Below are positions 17,476 through 26,340 of a stretch of 44,165 nucleotides of DNA, piece by piece. The DNA is from Devosia sp. GTDB taxonomy: Bacteria > Pseudomonadota > Alphaproteobacteria > Rhizobiales > Devosiaceae. Each line of letters begins with the position of its first letter. Position 1 is the first letter of the stretch. A program made the position numbers and the translations under genes. The notes below the pieces were generated by a model. That model was not told where the DNA came from and did not search any database. It saw nothing but the letters and a program-made list of their open reading frames with translations. The stretch is taken from assembly GCF_028290435.1 (NCBI RefSeq), contig NZ_JAQGJV010000030.1, positions 1-44,165 on the forward strand, given 5' to 3'.

Positions 17476-18228
17476 ATGAACACCTATGATTTCGCCGGTC
17501 GCACCGCCATCATCACCGGCGGTGGCCAGGGCATTGGCCTCACGGTCGCCGAACTCATGCTCGCCAATGGCGGCTCCGTCGCCATCTGGGACCGCGACGA
17601 CAAGCTGCTGGCCGGCCTCAACGCCAAATATGCCGGCAACGACAAGCTGATCGCCCTGCGCGCCGATATCGGCGACATGGCCTCGGTCGATGCCGCCGTC
17701 GCCGCCGTACTGGCCCGCTTCGGCAAGATCGACATCCTGATCAACAATGCCGCCATCGTCGGCCCCAATGCGCCCTTGTGGGAATATCCGCCGCAGGATT
17801 TCATGGACGTCGTGCATATCGGGCTCGTCGGCACCTTCTTCGTCTGCCGCGCCGTGGTGCCCCACATGATCGCCGCCGGTTACGGCCGCATCGTCAACCT
17901 CAGTTCCGTCGCCGGCAAGGAAGGCAACCCCAATGCCTCCGCCTATTCCTCGACCAAGGCTGGCGTCATCGCGCTGACCAAGTCGCTGGGCAAGGAACTG
18001 GCCAAATACGACATTGCCGTCAATGCGGTAACTCCTGCCGTCGCCAAAACCACCATGGCGCTGAGCCAGGACCCCGACTTCCTCAAGATGATCCTGGGCA
18101 AAATTCCGCGTGGCCGCATGCTGGAACTCAGCGAAGCCGCCTCCATGATCTGCTGGCTGGCCACCGCCGAAAACTCCTTCACCACGGGGTCGGTCTTCGA
18201 CCTCTCGGGCGGCCGCGCCACCTATTGA
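17476..18228 (+). CDS. short-chain dehydrogenase, candidate 2-keto-3-deoxy-L-rhamnonate or sugar dehydrogenase
   Basis: A 250-residue classical SDR. The TGGGQGIG cofactor motif is at 14-21, Asp39 after beta-2 suggests NAD preference, NNAA is at 90-93, and the catalytic Ser143/144, Tyr157 and Lys161 (YSSTK) are present. In the oxidative L-rhamnose pathway an SDR oxidises 2-keto-3-deoxy-L-rhamnonate at C4 (LRA5 branch), which fits a cluster that has no aldolase of its own. An L-rhamnose 1-dehydrogenase role is the main alternative. The hydrolase expected after the C4 oxidation is not in the window. The ribosome site is weak. Confidence 0.85.
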   Translation: MNTYDFAGRTAIITGGGQGIGLTVAELMLANGGSVAIWDRDDKLLAGLNAKYAGNDKLIALRADIGDMASVDAAVAAVLARFGKIDILINNAAIVGPNAPLWEYPPQDFMDVVHIGLVGTFFVCRAVVPHMIAAGYGRIVNLSSVAGKEGNPNASAYSSTKAGVIALTKSLGKELAKYDIAVNAVTPAVAKTTMALSQDPDFLKMILGKIPRGRMLELSEAASMICWLATAENSFTTGSVFDLSGGRATY

Positions 18229-18234
18229 ATTATG

Positions 18235-18265
18235 GGGGCGGTGCGAACCGCTCCTTAGGTATTTT
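18235..18265 (+). terminator. probable terminator of the rightward cluster 2 operon
   Basis: GGGGCGGT (18235-18242) pairs with ACCGCTCC (18247-18254) around a GCGA tetraloop, with one G-T pair, followed by TTAGGTATTTT. It directly follows the SDR stop codon. Confidence 0.55.
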
Positions 18266-18329
18266 CGCGTAGAACACACTCTTCCTGATGGCGTCGGCCT
18301 GCCGCCGTGCCAAACGCGAAGAGTTGGCC

Positions 18330-19688
18330 GTGACGACGCACCCTCAGACCATCCATCTCTCTGAAGTCGTCGGCGCGCTCAGCTTCGCCCTCGACATCAC
18401 CGAGGGTCAGCCACCCGGCCATTCCCTGCGCTGCTGCTGGATCGGCATGCATCTGGGCGCGCAACTGCAGCTCTCGCCCGAGCAATTGTCCGATCTTTAT
18501 TATACGCTGCTGCTGAAAGACATTGGCTGCAGCTCCAATGCCGCGCGCATCTGCAAGCTCTACCTGACCGACGATCTCGATTTCAAACGCGGCTACAAGA
18601 CCGTCAACGACAGCCTGCCGCAAATTCTGCGCTTCATTATCGCCAATACCGGCACCCGTTCGGGCCTTGCCGAGCGGTTTCAGGCCATCATCCACATTGC
18701 CCGCAATGGCGGCGAGATCGCCCGCGAACTGATCGAGACCCGCTGCCATCGCGGCGCTGACATTGCCCGCCAGATGCGCTTTTCCGAACCCGTCCAGCGC
18801 GGCATTCTCGATCTGGACGAACACTGGAACGGCAAGGGCCAGCCCGTCGGCCTGATTGGCGAAACCATTTCGCTATACGCCCGCATCGCCCTGCTGGCAC
18901 AGGTGGTCGACGTATTTCACACCCAGGCCGGTCCCGCTGCTGCCCTCGCCGAAGTCCAATTGCGCGCCGGCACCTGGTTCGACCCGGCCCTCGTCATGAC
19001 CTTCGATCTGGTCGATGACCAACCCGGCTTTTGGGACATGCTGAGTTCCGACACCCTGCCCGAGGCCGTCATCGCCCTGGAACCCGCGACCCTGACCCGC
19101 CATGTCGACGAGGACTATCTCGACGATATCGCCGCCGGCTTTGCCCAGGTGATCGACGCCAAAAGCCCCTTCACTGGCGGCCACAGCGACCGCGTCGCCC
19201 TGTTCGCAGATATGATCGCCGAGGAATTGGGCTTCACGCCGCAACGCCGTCGCTGGCTCAAGCGCGCCGCGCTGCTGCACGATATCGGCAAGCTCGGCGT
19301 GTCCAACAGCGTGCTCGACAAACCCGGCAAACTCGACGACGACGAATGGGCCGCCATCAAGCAACACCCTGCTCTGGGCGAAACCATCCTGTCCCGCATC
19401 GCCGCTTTCCAGGACCTGGCGGTGATCGCTGGCGCCCACCACGAGCGCCTCGACGGCAAGGGCTATCCGCGCGGCATCGATGAGACCGATCTGGGGCTGG
19501 AAACCCGCATCGTCACCACCGCCGATATTTTTGACGCCCTCACCGCCGACCGCCCTTATCGCGGACCACTCCCAGTCTCCAAGGCCTTCGAGATCATGAC
19601 CGAAGGCCTGGGCGTCTCCATCGACCCGCTATGCCTCGATGCCCTGCAACGCGGCATCGCGCAGATGGAACGCTCTGCTGCCGCCTAG
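18330..19688 (+). CDS. tandem HD-GYP protein, probable cyclic-di-GMP phosphodiesterase
   Basis: A 452-residue protein with two related halves. The C-terminal half is a complete HD-GYP domain: a first-helix His in GGHSDR, HD at 317-318 (LLHDIGK), AHHERLDGKGYPRG with the GYP triad at 378-380, and DIFDALTADRPYR. The N-terminal half looks like a decayed copy, with LLLKDIG lacking the HD histidine and WNGKGQP in place of GYP. The active half should hydrolyse cyclic-di-GMP in the cytoplasm. I place the start at GTG 18330, where TTHPQTIHLSEVVGALS matches the usual N-terminus. An ATG at 18288 would add 14 residues. It stands alone between operons. Confidence 0.85.
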   Translation: MTTHPQTIHLSEVVGALSFALDITEGQPPGHSLRCCWIGMHLGAQLQLSPEQLSDLYYTLLLKDIGCSSNAARICKLYLTDDLDFKRGYKTVNDSLPQILRFIIANTGTRSGLAERFQAIIHIARNGGEIARELIETRCHRGADIARQMRFSEPVQRGILDLDEHWNGKGQPVGLIGETISLYARIALLAQVVDVFHTQAGPAAALAEVQLRAGTWFDPALVMTFDLVDDQPGFWDMLSSDTLPEAVIALEPATLTRHVDEDYLDDIAAGFAQVIDAKSPFTGGHSDRVALFADMIAEELGFTPQRRRWLKRAALLHDIGKLGVSNSVLDKPGKLDDDEWAAIKQHPALGETILSRIAAFQDLAVIAGAHHERLDGKGYPRGIDETDLGLETRIVTTADIFDALTADRPYRGPLPVSKAFEIMTEGLGVSIDPLCLDALQRGIAQMERSAAA

Positions 19689-20140
19689 CCGCGCCAGTCG
19701 GCTTTGTTCCAATAGTCCAGTGCTGCCGCCAAAATCTCATGCGCCAGCACCGTGCTCCCATCGCGCCGCACCACGACGACGCGTTGCACCGTGTTCTGGT
19801 TATAAAGACTGACCATATAGTCCTCGACCGCGAGCGCAGGATAATCGGCGATTGGCACCGTGATCGCGTCGACGCGCAGCAAGGCGCCGTCATCGCGGCC
19901 CGAGGCCAGCTCGCCCACCAATTCCACCCCCACCGACCGCGCCGCCAGCGTCGCCCGCCAGGCCAGCACATCCGGCGCGCCGAACACCCGTTCCGGCGTA
20001 TGCCGGAATTGGGCAAAAACCCTGTCGGCAAAATGGTCGAGCAGCACCGCCACCAGCAGCACCTTGCGCACCGACAAGGGTGCAGCAAGGCTGTGGCGAT
20101 GCTCCTCGAGGATCAGCGCAAATTGCGCCGCCAGCGTCAC
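19685..20140 (-). CDS. hypothetical protein
   Basis: A 151-residue soluble protein that I do not recognise. There is no signal peptide or clear membrane helix. The N-terminal half is helical (FALILEEHRHSLAAPLS, then VRKVLLVAVLLDHFADRVF), and the C-terminal half has alternating beta-like segments ending in AALDYWNKADW. Its stop overlaps the converging HD-GYP gene, and it begins 6 bases after the dienelactone hydrolase stop, so the two are probably co-transcribed. Confidence 0.7.
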   Translation of the reverse strand: MTLAAQFALILEEHRHSLAAPLSVRKVLLVAVLLDHFADRVFAQFRHTPERVFGAPDVLAWRATLAARSVGVELVGELASGRDDGALLRVDAITVPIADYPALAVEDYMVSLYNQNTVQRVVVVRRDGSTVLAHEILAAALDYWNKADWRG

Positions 20141-20146
20141 CGCTGC

Positions 20147-20821
20147 TTACGCCAGATGCTTGGCGAAAAAGGCCAGCGTCCGTTCATTGGCCAGCTTGGC
20201 GCTGGCCGCATGATACTTCTCTGCACGGTCGAAATTGCAGAAGCCGTGATCACCCGGATAGAGATAAATGCCCATGTCCGGATAGCGCTTGCGCAGCGCC
20301 TCGACCTGTTCCTGCGGAATGCCGTGATCGGCCTCGGCATAGTGCATCTCGGTCGGAATTTTGGGAGCCAGATCGATATAGTTGAGCAGCCCGCCGCCAT
20401 AATAGCCTGATGCCGCCGACAGGCCGAGCCCGGCATGCGCCGCGCGCCACGACGTCGCCCCGCCAAAGCAATACCCCGTGATGCCCACCTTGCCGGCGCC
20501 GGCGACTGCCTTCACGGCCGCCTCGACGTCAGGCAGCGCCGTCGCCTGGTTGAACTCTTTCATCAATTCGCCGATACGGGCAAAGCCAGTCGGGCCGTAA
20601 TCTTCGCTTTCATAGCCCAGCTCGACCCGGTCCATCAGCGCTGGCGCAATCGCCAGATACCCCGCCGCCGCATAGCGGTCGACTTCGGTGCGCACGAAAT
20701 TGTTGAGACCCCAGACTTCATGGATGACAACAACCGCGCCCTTGGGCGTTCCGGCCGGCGCCGCCTGATAGGCGTTGAACACAAAGCCATCGCCCGACGT
20801 CAGTTTGATCCGCTCACCCAT
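20147..20821 (-). CDS. dienelactone hydrolase family protein
   Basis: A 224-residue alpha/beta hydrolase of the dienelactone hydrolase family. The nucleophile is Cys118 (GYCFGG), with Asp165 (EADH) and His192 (GDHGF) completing the triad and Glu35 (HEVWG) at the usual modulating position. It hydrolyses an ester or lactone in the cytoplasm; the natural substrate cannot be told. The ATG at 20821 follows an AAGGAAC site. An in-frame ATG seven codons upstream is less likely. Confidence 0.88.
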   Translation of the reverse strand: MGERIKLTSGDGFVFNAYQAAPAGTPKGAVVVIHEVWGLNNFVRTEVDRYAAAGYLAIAPALMDRVELGYESEDYGPTGFARIGELMKEFNQATALPDVEAAVKAVAGAGKVGITGYCFGGATSWRAAHAGLGLSAASGYYGGGLLNYIDLAPKIPTEMHYAEADHGIPQEQVEALRKRYPDMGIYLYPGDHGFCNFDRAEKYHAASAKLANERTLAFFAKHLA

Positions 20822-21015
20822 GGTCTGTTCCTTGCTGGCCATTCCAGGGTCTATCGCAACCCCGGTTCACCCAAGTCTCTACCGCTCCAAAGGAAATTGC
20901 GCCAGACAAACCGACCATCCACGCCCTGGCGACCGGCAGGCTCGCGCAAACTTGACCGATAATGCAAGAGCCACCCTATCTGAGATACATCGGCCTCTCG
21001 CACTATCTCCCCCAC

Positions 21016-21111
21016 CCACCGCCCTTCTCGCGGGCTTGACCCGCGGGCCGCCCTCAACCCGGCACAAGCGGCGGAAGTCCCGCGGGTCAAGCCCGGGGGA
21101 AGGGCCGGTGG
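21016..21111. repeat. nested 96-base inverted repeat (REP-like element)
   Basis: This sits in the 303-base gap between the CitE and dienelactone hydrolase genes. CGGGCTTGACCCGCGGG (21031-21047) is repeated perfectly in inverted form at 21079-21095. Inside the loop CCGCC pairs with GGCGG. Outside, CCACCGCCCTT (21016-21026) pairs with AAGGGCCGGTGG (21100-21111) with one bulge. The sequence resembles palindromic intergenic elements built on CTTGACCCG that recur in alphaproteobacterial genomes. It may end the citE-side operon. Apart from this I see nothing gene-like in 20822-21124. Confidence 0.65.
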
Positions 21112-21124
21112 TAGATGTGACGTC

Positions 21125-21949
21125 CTATTCCGTCCCCAGCATGCGCCGCGCCCGCGCGATCACCGGCGCGTCCACCATCCGCCCGTCAATCACAAAGCTT
21201 CCCGCGCCCGCCTGCGCCGCATCCACCACTCGTTCGGCCCAATCCAGCTCGGCCGCATTCGGCGAAAATCCCTCATTGAGCAGCGGCACCACGGCCGGAT
21301 GCACGCAAGTCGCCCCGTCAAACCCATGCATGCGCGCCTCGCGCGCCGCCGCGGTGATCGCCTCGTGGTCGGCATAATCCGCCGTCGAACGCAGCATGCC
21401 AAACGACAAGAGTCCCTCCGCCTTGGCCGCATAGTGGATCAGCAGCTTGGGCAGTCGCAGCACCTCCGGCATCGGTTCGGCCCCCAGCGCCAGCGCCAAA
21501 TCCTCGCCGCCCGCGCTCAATCCGATGACACGCGGCGCCCGAGCGATCACCCGCGCGTCCAGCACCGCACCGGGGTCCTCGATCAGCGCCACGAACACCA
21601 TTGCGGCGCGTTGCAACGGCACCTCGATCGGATGCAGGAACGCCGCCAGATCGGCAAAAGTCTGCGCCTCCCGCGCCTTGGGCACATAGAGCCCGTAAGC
21701 CCCCGCGCGGCATGCAGCTTCGGCATCAGCAAACATCAAGTCCGCATCGGCATTGATACGCACGAACACCTTGGCGCCATTACGCCCCACCGCCGGAACC
21801 GCCTCCGCCAACGCGGCCCTTGCGGATAGCTTGTCCGCAGGCAGCACGGAGTCTTCAAGGTCCAAAATGATCGCGTCCGCACCCCGCTCATGCGCCTTGG
21901 CGATGAACCGCTCCGAACTGGCCGGCACATAGAGCAGCGAGCGCATCAC
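21125..21949 (-). CDS. CitE-type CoA-ester lyase (HpcH/HpaI family)
   Basis: A 274-residue (beta/alpha)8 protein of the CitE group, which cleaves malyl-CoA, citramalyl-CoA or similar 3-hydroxyacyl-CoA esters to acetyl-CoA and a keto acid. Recognisable residues are LDLEDSV (Mg and CoA site), the arginine in VRINAD, and the metal ligands in LIEDPGAV and SAGGEDLA. It overlaps the CoA-transferase gene, so the pair probably act in sequence: the transferase makes the CoA ester and this enzyme splits it. It is the last gene of the nine-gene operon. Citrate lyase itself is unlikely, since no CitD or CitF lies nearby. Confidence 0.87.
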   Translation of the reverse strand: MMRSLLYVPASSERFIAKAHERGADAIILDLEDSVLPADKLSARAALAEAVPAVGRNGAKVFVRINADADLMFADAEAACRAGAYGLYVPKAREAQTFADLAAFLHPIEVPLQRAAMVFVALIEDPGAVLDARVIARAPRVIGLSAGGEDLALALGAEPMPEVLRLPKLLIHYAAKAEGLLSFGMLRSTADYADHEAITAAAREARMHGFDGATCVHPAVVPLLNEGFSPNAAELDWAERVVDAAQAGAGSFVIDGRMVDAPVIARARRMLGTE

Positions 21950-23154
21950 GACGTCACCGCCGCAGCAATCGCCGCCTCGTCCAGCCCGGCTTCGGCCAGA
22001 ACCTCATTCGTATGCTGGCCGAGCTCCGGCGCCGGCAACCGCCACACGCCCGGCGTTGCCGAAAGTCGCGGCACGATATTGTGCATCGGCAGCGTGCCGA
22101 ACTGCGCATCGTCCACATCGACGATGATCTCGCGCTGATCGAAATGCGCATCCGCCAGCGCGTCGGCGATATTGTAGATCGGCCCCACGGTGGCCCCGGC
22201 CTTGCGCATGATCGCCAGCGCCTCGGCGCTGTCGCGCTCGGCGAACCATACCCCAATCGCCGCGTCTACAAGTCCCCGGTTTTTCACCCGGTCTGAATTG
22301 GTCGCGAAACGCGGATCATCATTCATGTCCGCCCGCCCAATCGTCTCGAAAATCCGCCGTGCCACCGCCGGAGTCGAACCCGATAGCGCCAGATATTTCC
22401 CATCGGCGCAGTGATAGACATTGCGCGGCGAGGCGGTATTGGAGGCGCTGCCGGCACGCTGCTTGATCTTGCCGGTCACGTGATGAATGGCCGCTTCCGG
22501 CCCCAGAATGGAAAACATCGGCTCCAGCAGCGACAGGTCGATCACCTGCCCCCGCGCCGTCCCCGCCTGCCGGGCAAACAGCGCCATCGTGGTCGCCGAC
22601 GCGCCGTAAATCCCGGCGATCATATCCGCCAGTGCCAGCGGCGGCAGCACCGGCTCGCGATCGGGAAACCCCGTGCGGTCGGCAAACCCGCTCATGCCCT
22701 CGATAATGGTGCCAAACCCCGGCAATTGCGCATAAGGCCCGGTCTGCCCGAACCCCGATATTCGCACCACGATCAAATCCGGATTGCGCGCCAGCAAAGC
22801 CTCGGGCGCCAGGCCCATGGTTTCCAGGGTTCCTGGCCGGAAATTCTCGATGAAGACATCGGCCCCATCGATCATCGCCCACAGCGCATCCATCGCCGGA
22901 GCATGCCGCAAGTTCAGCGCCACCGAACGCTTGTTGCGCCCGTAGGTCTTCCAGAACAGCGAGTGCCCATCATCCTTCCAGTCACGCAAAGGATCGCCAT
23001 CGGGGCTCTCCACCTTGACCACATCCGCGCCGAAATCAGCCAGTTGCAGGCTGAGCATATTGCCCGCCATCAACCGCGACAGGTCCAGCACGCGGATGCC
23101 GCTCAGCGGGCCCTTGGCGGCCGGGTCGAAATGCTTTGCCTCGCCGTGCATCAA
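21946..23154 (-). CDS. CaiB/BaiF (family III) CoA-transferase
   Basis: A 402-residue family III CoA-transferase. The N-terminus has [30 protein letters not shown], followed by [12 protein letters not shown]. The catalytic aspartate is likely Asp177 (LADMIAG). It moves CoA from a donor such as succinyl-CoA to a carboxylic acid. It overlaps the ATPase gene by four bases and the CitE gene by four bases. By analogy with succinyl-CoA:citramalate or malate transferases that partner CitE-like lyases, it may activate a hydroxy-dicarboxylate released by the glycohydrolases upstream. That link is inference. Confidence 0.9.
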   Translation of the reverse strand: MMHGEAKHFDPAAKGPLSGIRVLDLSRLMAGNMLSLQLADFGADVVKVESPDGDPLRDWKDDGHSLFWKTYGRNKRSVALNLRHAPAMDALWAMIDGADVFIENFRPGTLETMGLAPEALLARNPDLIVVRISGFGQTGPYAQLPGFGTIIEGMSGFADRTGFPDREPVLPPLALADMIAGIYGASATTMALFARQAGTARGQVIDLSLLEPMFSILGPEAAIHHVTGKIKQRAGSASNTASPRNVYHCADGKYLALSGSTPAVARRIFETIGRADMNDDPRFATNSDRVKNRGLVDAAIGVWFAERDSAEALAIMRKAGATVGPIYNIADALADAHFDQREIIVDVDDAQFGTLPMHNIVPRLSATPGVWRLPAPELGQHTNEVLAEAGLDEAAIAAAVTS

Positions 23155-24209
23155 CGCAACCGCGTACCGGCGGTCTTTTCGAACAGCATCACCTTGGCCG
23201 GATCGATATGCAGATAAATGGTCTCGTCCGGGCTGAGCAGCTTGTGGTCACGCACCACGATGGAGACGTCCTGATCGCCGATCCGCGCCAGCACTTCCTG
23301 CGCGTCACCGGTGGGCTCGACAACCAGAACCGTCGCAGGAACGCCGGTCTCGGCCAGCGTAATATGCTGCGGCCTGATGCCATAAACGATGCCGGTTCCC
23401 GCGGTCACCTCAAGCGGCGTTCCCAGCGGCAGCTTTTGTCCGCCCACCAACGTCATCGCCGTGCCGCCATCATACCCGACATTGAACAGGTTGATCTCGG
23501 GCGAGCCGATAAAGCTGGCGACGAACAGATTGACCGGGTTGTTGTACAGCTCCAGCGGCGCGCCGGCCTGTTCGATATTGCCGCCATTCAGCACCACGAT
23601 TGTGTCGGCCATAGTCATGGCCTCGGTCTGATCATGGGTGACATAGATCATGGTTTTGCCCAGCCGCTGATGCAGCCGCTTGATCTCGCCGCGCATCTTC
23701 ACACGCAGCTTGGCATCGAGATTGCTCAGCGGCTCATCGAACAGGAACGCGCGCGGATTGCGCACGATCGCTCGCCCCATCGCCACGCGCTGCCGCTGTC
23801 CGCCCGAAAGTTCGCGCGGCAACCGGTCGAGCAGCTTCTCCAGTCCCAGGATTTCCGCCGCCTCATCGACCCGCTTCTTGATCTCGGCCTTGGAGCCGCC
23901 CGCCAGCTTGAGCGCGAAGCTCATAGTCGCGGCCACCTTCATATGCGGATAGAGCGCATAATTCTGGAACACCATGGCCAGGTCCCGTTCCTTGGCCGGC
24001 ATGTTGTTGACCACCTTGCCGCCAATGGTGATCTGACCCGACGAGATATCCTCGAGCCCTGCAATCATCCGCAGCAGCGTAGACTTGCCGCAACCCGATG
24101 GCCCAACGAGGACGACGAATTCGCCGTCCCCCATCTCCAGCGAAATGTCGTCCAGGACGCTGACATTGCCGTAATTCTTGCCGACGTTCTTCAGCTCGAT
24201 TTCAGACAT
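23151..24209 (-). CDS. carbohydrate ABC transporter ATPase (MalK/UgpC type)
   Basis: A 352-residue ATPase. Walker [10 protein letters not shown] is at 36-44, followed by the Q-loop [10 protein letters not shown], signature [14 protein letters not shown], Walker [12 protein letters not shown] and H-loop [11 protein letters not shown]-terminal TOBE/OB regulatory domain includes YGIRPQHI. It powers the two permeases at 29064-30931, although two glycohydrolase genes separate them. The AGGAGG site overlaps the preceding stop codon. Confidence 0.94.
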   Translation of the reverse strand: MSEIELKNVGKNYGNVSVLDDISLEMGDGEFVVLVGPSGCGKSTLLRMIAGLEDISSGQITIGGKVVNNMPAKERDLAMVFQNYALYPHMKVAATMSFALKLAGGSKAEIKKRVDEAAEILGLEKLLDRLPRELSGGQRQRVAMGRAIVRNPRAFLFDEPLSNLDAKLRVKMRGEIKRLHQRLGKTMIYVTHDQTEAMTMADTIVVLNGGNIEQAGAPLELYNNPVNLFVASFIGSPEINLFNVGYDGGTAMTLVGGQKLPLGTPLEVTAGTGIVYGIRPQHITLAETGVPATVLVVEPTGDAQEVLARIGDQDVSIVVRDHKLLSPDETIYLHIDPAKVMLFEKTAGTRLR

Positions 24210-24218
24210 TTTGTCCTC

Positions 24219-26318
24219 CTAGGCTTCTTCGACGATCTCAATCCGCCCCACGCTGATCCGCCCCGCCGAAGCCAGCCGAATCCCGCTCATGCCATAGGCG
24301 TAGGACGCATCCGTCGCCTCCAGCAGCACATTACCGTCCACCGAGAACACCAGCTTCTCGCCCTTGAGCGCGAAGCTGAACTCGTAGCTTTTGCCCGTCT
24401 CCACCGCGAACGGTGCGCTGGCCAGCACGGTGGAGCCAAAGTCCTCTTTGAGGATCACCACTTCGTCGCCATCGAACCCGGCAGCATAGAACCGCCCGGT
24501 CCCCTGCACCCGCGCCGTCACCAGTTGCGACGCGCCCGACAGGCGCTGCACATCCGCCGTTACCGTCAGGTTCCGCGCGTAATAGTGCCCGGTCCATATG
24601 TCCGCGTCCCCAGCCGTATGCCCATGGATGCGGTCATTCTGCTTGGTCCAGTGGCCGCGATTATAAGTGAAGCGCGAAATCGCGCCCCATTCCTGGATTT
24701 CTTTCGCGGGCAGGAGGGCAGTCCTGCCCGCGCCGCCGACCGTAAAATCGGCGAGGAAGAGTCGGCCGAGATATTTGAGGCGCCCGAAATACTCGATCGA
24801 AATGCCGATCTCGTCGATCGCCTCGTCACCCTCCGGCACGACAAACTCATAATGCTGCCAGCCGTCGCTGGATGGCACATCCCAGGCGCCCGTCTCCTCG
24901 ATCGCCCCGCTCATCGTGCGGCGCACATAGGGGGCAATGCGCAGATTGCCATCGCCATTCCACGGATCGAGCCACAGCTTGAAGCTGACCTTCTGCCCGC
25001 CATCGACCAGCGGCGTGAACATCGGGCGATAGCGCTCGTCATCGAAGTCGCTGCGGCGATAGAACGGCTTCCAGAACACCCGCCCGCCCTGCCCGCGCTC
25101 CAGGCGATCGAGCTGGATTTCCAGCGACCCGCGCGAGTCTTCGGTGTGCCGCTCGGTCCCGCCCTTGAGCGAAATCTGGTTGAACCCCTCGGTGCGGAAG
25201 CCGTGCGTCGCCCCCGGCAGATCGAAATCAAACCGCACGCCGCGCCGCGTCATGTCTTCCAGCCACAAGGCCGGCACGTCGCGGCCCGCCAGTTGCAGCG
25301 CCAATACCGTCAGCTCCCGCGCAAAGCTCGGGATATCAACGATATTGAGCGAGCCCACGATGCCCGAAGCCACGAGGAAATCGTTGATCGGCTTGCGATA
25401 CTTGTCCCAGCCCGGCTGCAGCCCCTGGAATGTTCCCACGATCGCGCCGGCATTGCCGGCATTGCAATCGGTATCCCAGCCCGCCATCGTCGCAATCTCG
25501 ACGGTGCGCGGCAGGTCGCCCTTGCCGTAGAGGATCGCCATCACGGTCACGCCGGCATTGGGGATGATGTGGCAAACGCCCGGATAGCGGTCATAGCCCC
25601 ATTCCGCCGTCAGCATGTCGCGGCAGGCGCGCCAGTCATCCGGATTGGCCTTGAAGAAATCGATCACCGCCTGCGCCACGCGCGCATAGGTCGAGCCGGC
25701 ATCGATCGTGCTCAGCCCTGCTGCCACGATTTCGTCGATGCTGCTCGCCTCGAACGCCGCCGCGATGGCTGCCGCGCAGAACCGCGCGCCATTGAGACCG
25801 TCGCCATCATGCGCCACGCTCGCCGCCATCGCTGACATCTGCGCCGCCTTGGCGGGATTGCCTGGATTCACCCAGCCCCAGCTATCGATGAAAATCTGCC
25901 CGCCGATCTGTTCGGCCACCGCCGCGCCGTTCTGCGCAATCGAGCCCGATTGCGGCGCAGGAATACCGGCCCGTAGGTTGCGATAGGCGGTATGTTCGGT
26001 GGAGACGCCGAAGCCGCCCCACCAATACATGCCATGCTCTTCAGCGGCATAATTGAGCCAGGTTTTGCCCACGTCGGCCGCAGTGGCGTTCAGCCCATAG
26101 TCGCGCAATGCCCGGATGAAATAGACCGGCCCGTTGGTGTCGTCGTCTGCGGCGAAATTCTTGAAATCGCGCAGGTATTGCGTGACCTCGCCATAGGTCT
26201 TCTGGATGCGGTCATAGCTCCAGATGGTTGGCTCCACCGGGGCGCCCAAGCGCACGCCAATGGCCTTGCCGATAAAGCCGGCATAGATCTTTTCGAGGAT
26301 TTGAACTTCCGAGAGCAT
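24219..26318 (-). CDS. ADP-ribosylglycohydrolase family protein with beta-rich C-terminal extension
   Basis: A 699-residue protein. Residues 1 to about 350 are an ADP-ribosylglycohydrolase (DraG/ARH) fold. The Mg-binding motifs are DDDT at 58-61 and WDTDCNAGNAGA around Asp282 and Asp284. These enzymes cleave bonds at C1 of ribose. The remaining half is rich in short beta-strands and aromatic residues (VSFKLWLDPWNGDGNLRI; then a LamG-like YEFSFALKGEKLVFSVDG). It looks like one or two sugar-binding jelly-roll domains, which is unusual for the family. There is no signal peptide, so it acts in the cytoplasm. A start at ATG 26318 is preferred over the open frame to 26435. It is 22 bases after the second ARH gene. 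Confidence 0.85.
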   Translation of the reverse strand: MLSEVQILEKIYAGFIGKAIGVRLGAPVEPTIWSYDRIQKTYGEVTQYLRDFKNFAADDDTNGPVYFIRALRDYGLNATAADVGKTWLNYAAEEHGMYWWGGFGVSTEHTAYRNLRAGIPAPQSGSIAQNGAAVAEQIGGQIFIDSWGWVNPGNPAKAAQMSAMAASVAHDGDGLNGARFCAAAIAAAFEASSIDEIVAAGLSTIDAGSTYARVAQAVIDFFKANPDDWRACRDMLTAEWGYDRYPGVCHIIPNAGVTVMAILYGKGDLPRTVEIATMAGWDTDCNAGNAGAIVGTFQGLQPGWDKYRKPINDFLVASGIVGSLNIVDIPSFARELTVLALQLAGRDVPALWLEDMTRRGVRFDFDLPGATHGFRTEGFNQISLKGGTERHTEDSRGSLEIQLDRLERGQGGRVFWKPFYRRSDFDDERYRPMFTPLVDGGQKVSFKLWLDPWNGDGNLRIAPYVRRTMSGAIEETGAWDVPSSDGWQHYEFVVPEGDEAIDEIGISIEYFGRLKYLGRLFLADFTVGGAGRTALLPAKEIQEWGAISRFTYNRGHWTKQNDRIHGHTAGDADIWTGHYYARNLTVTADVQRLSGASQLVTARVQGTGRFYAAGFDGDEVVILKEDFGSTVLASAPFAVETGKSYEFSFALKGEKLVFSVDGNVLLEATDASYAYGMSGIRLASAGRISVGRIEIVEEA

Positions 26319-26340
26319 AAGCGGTCTTTCGTCTAAATAA

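Noticed and set aside
21125..21949. Citrate lyase beta subunit
   Set aside because: The alpha and acyl-carrier subunits are missing and the partner gene is a family III CoA-transferase, so a stand-alone acyl-CoA lyase is more likely.
23136..25835. A plus-strand open frame of 899 codons opposite the CoA-transferase, ATPase and glycohydrolase genes
   Set aside because: Its translation is rich in Arg, His and Gln without any domain. The opposite strand encodes three clearly recognisable proteins. Long antisense frames are expected in GC-rich DNA.
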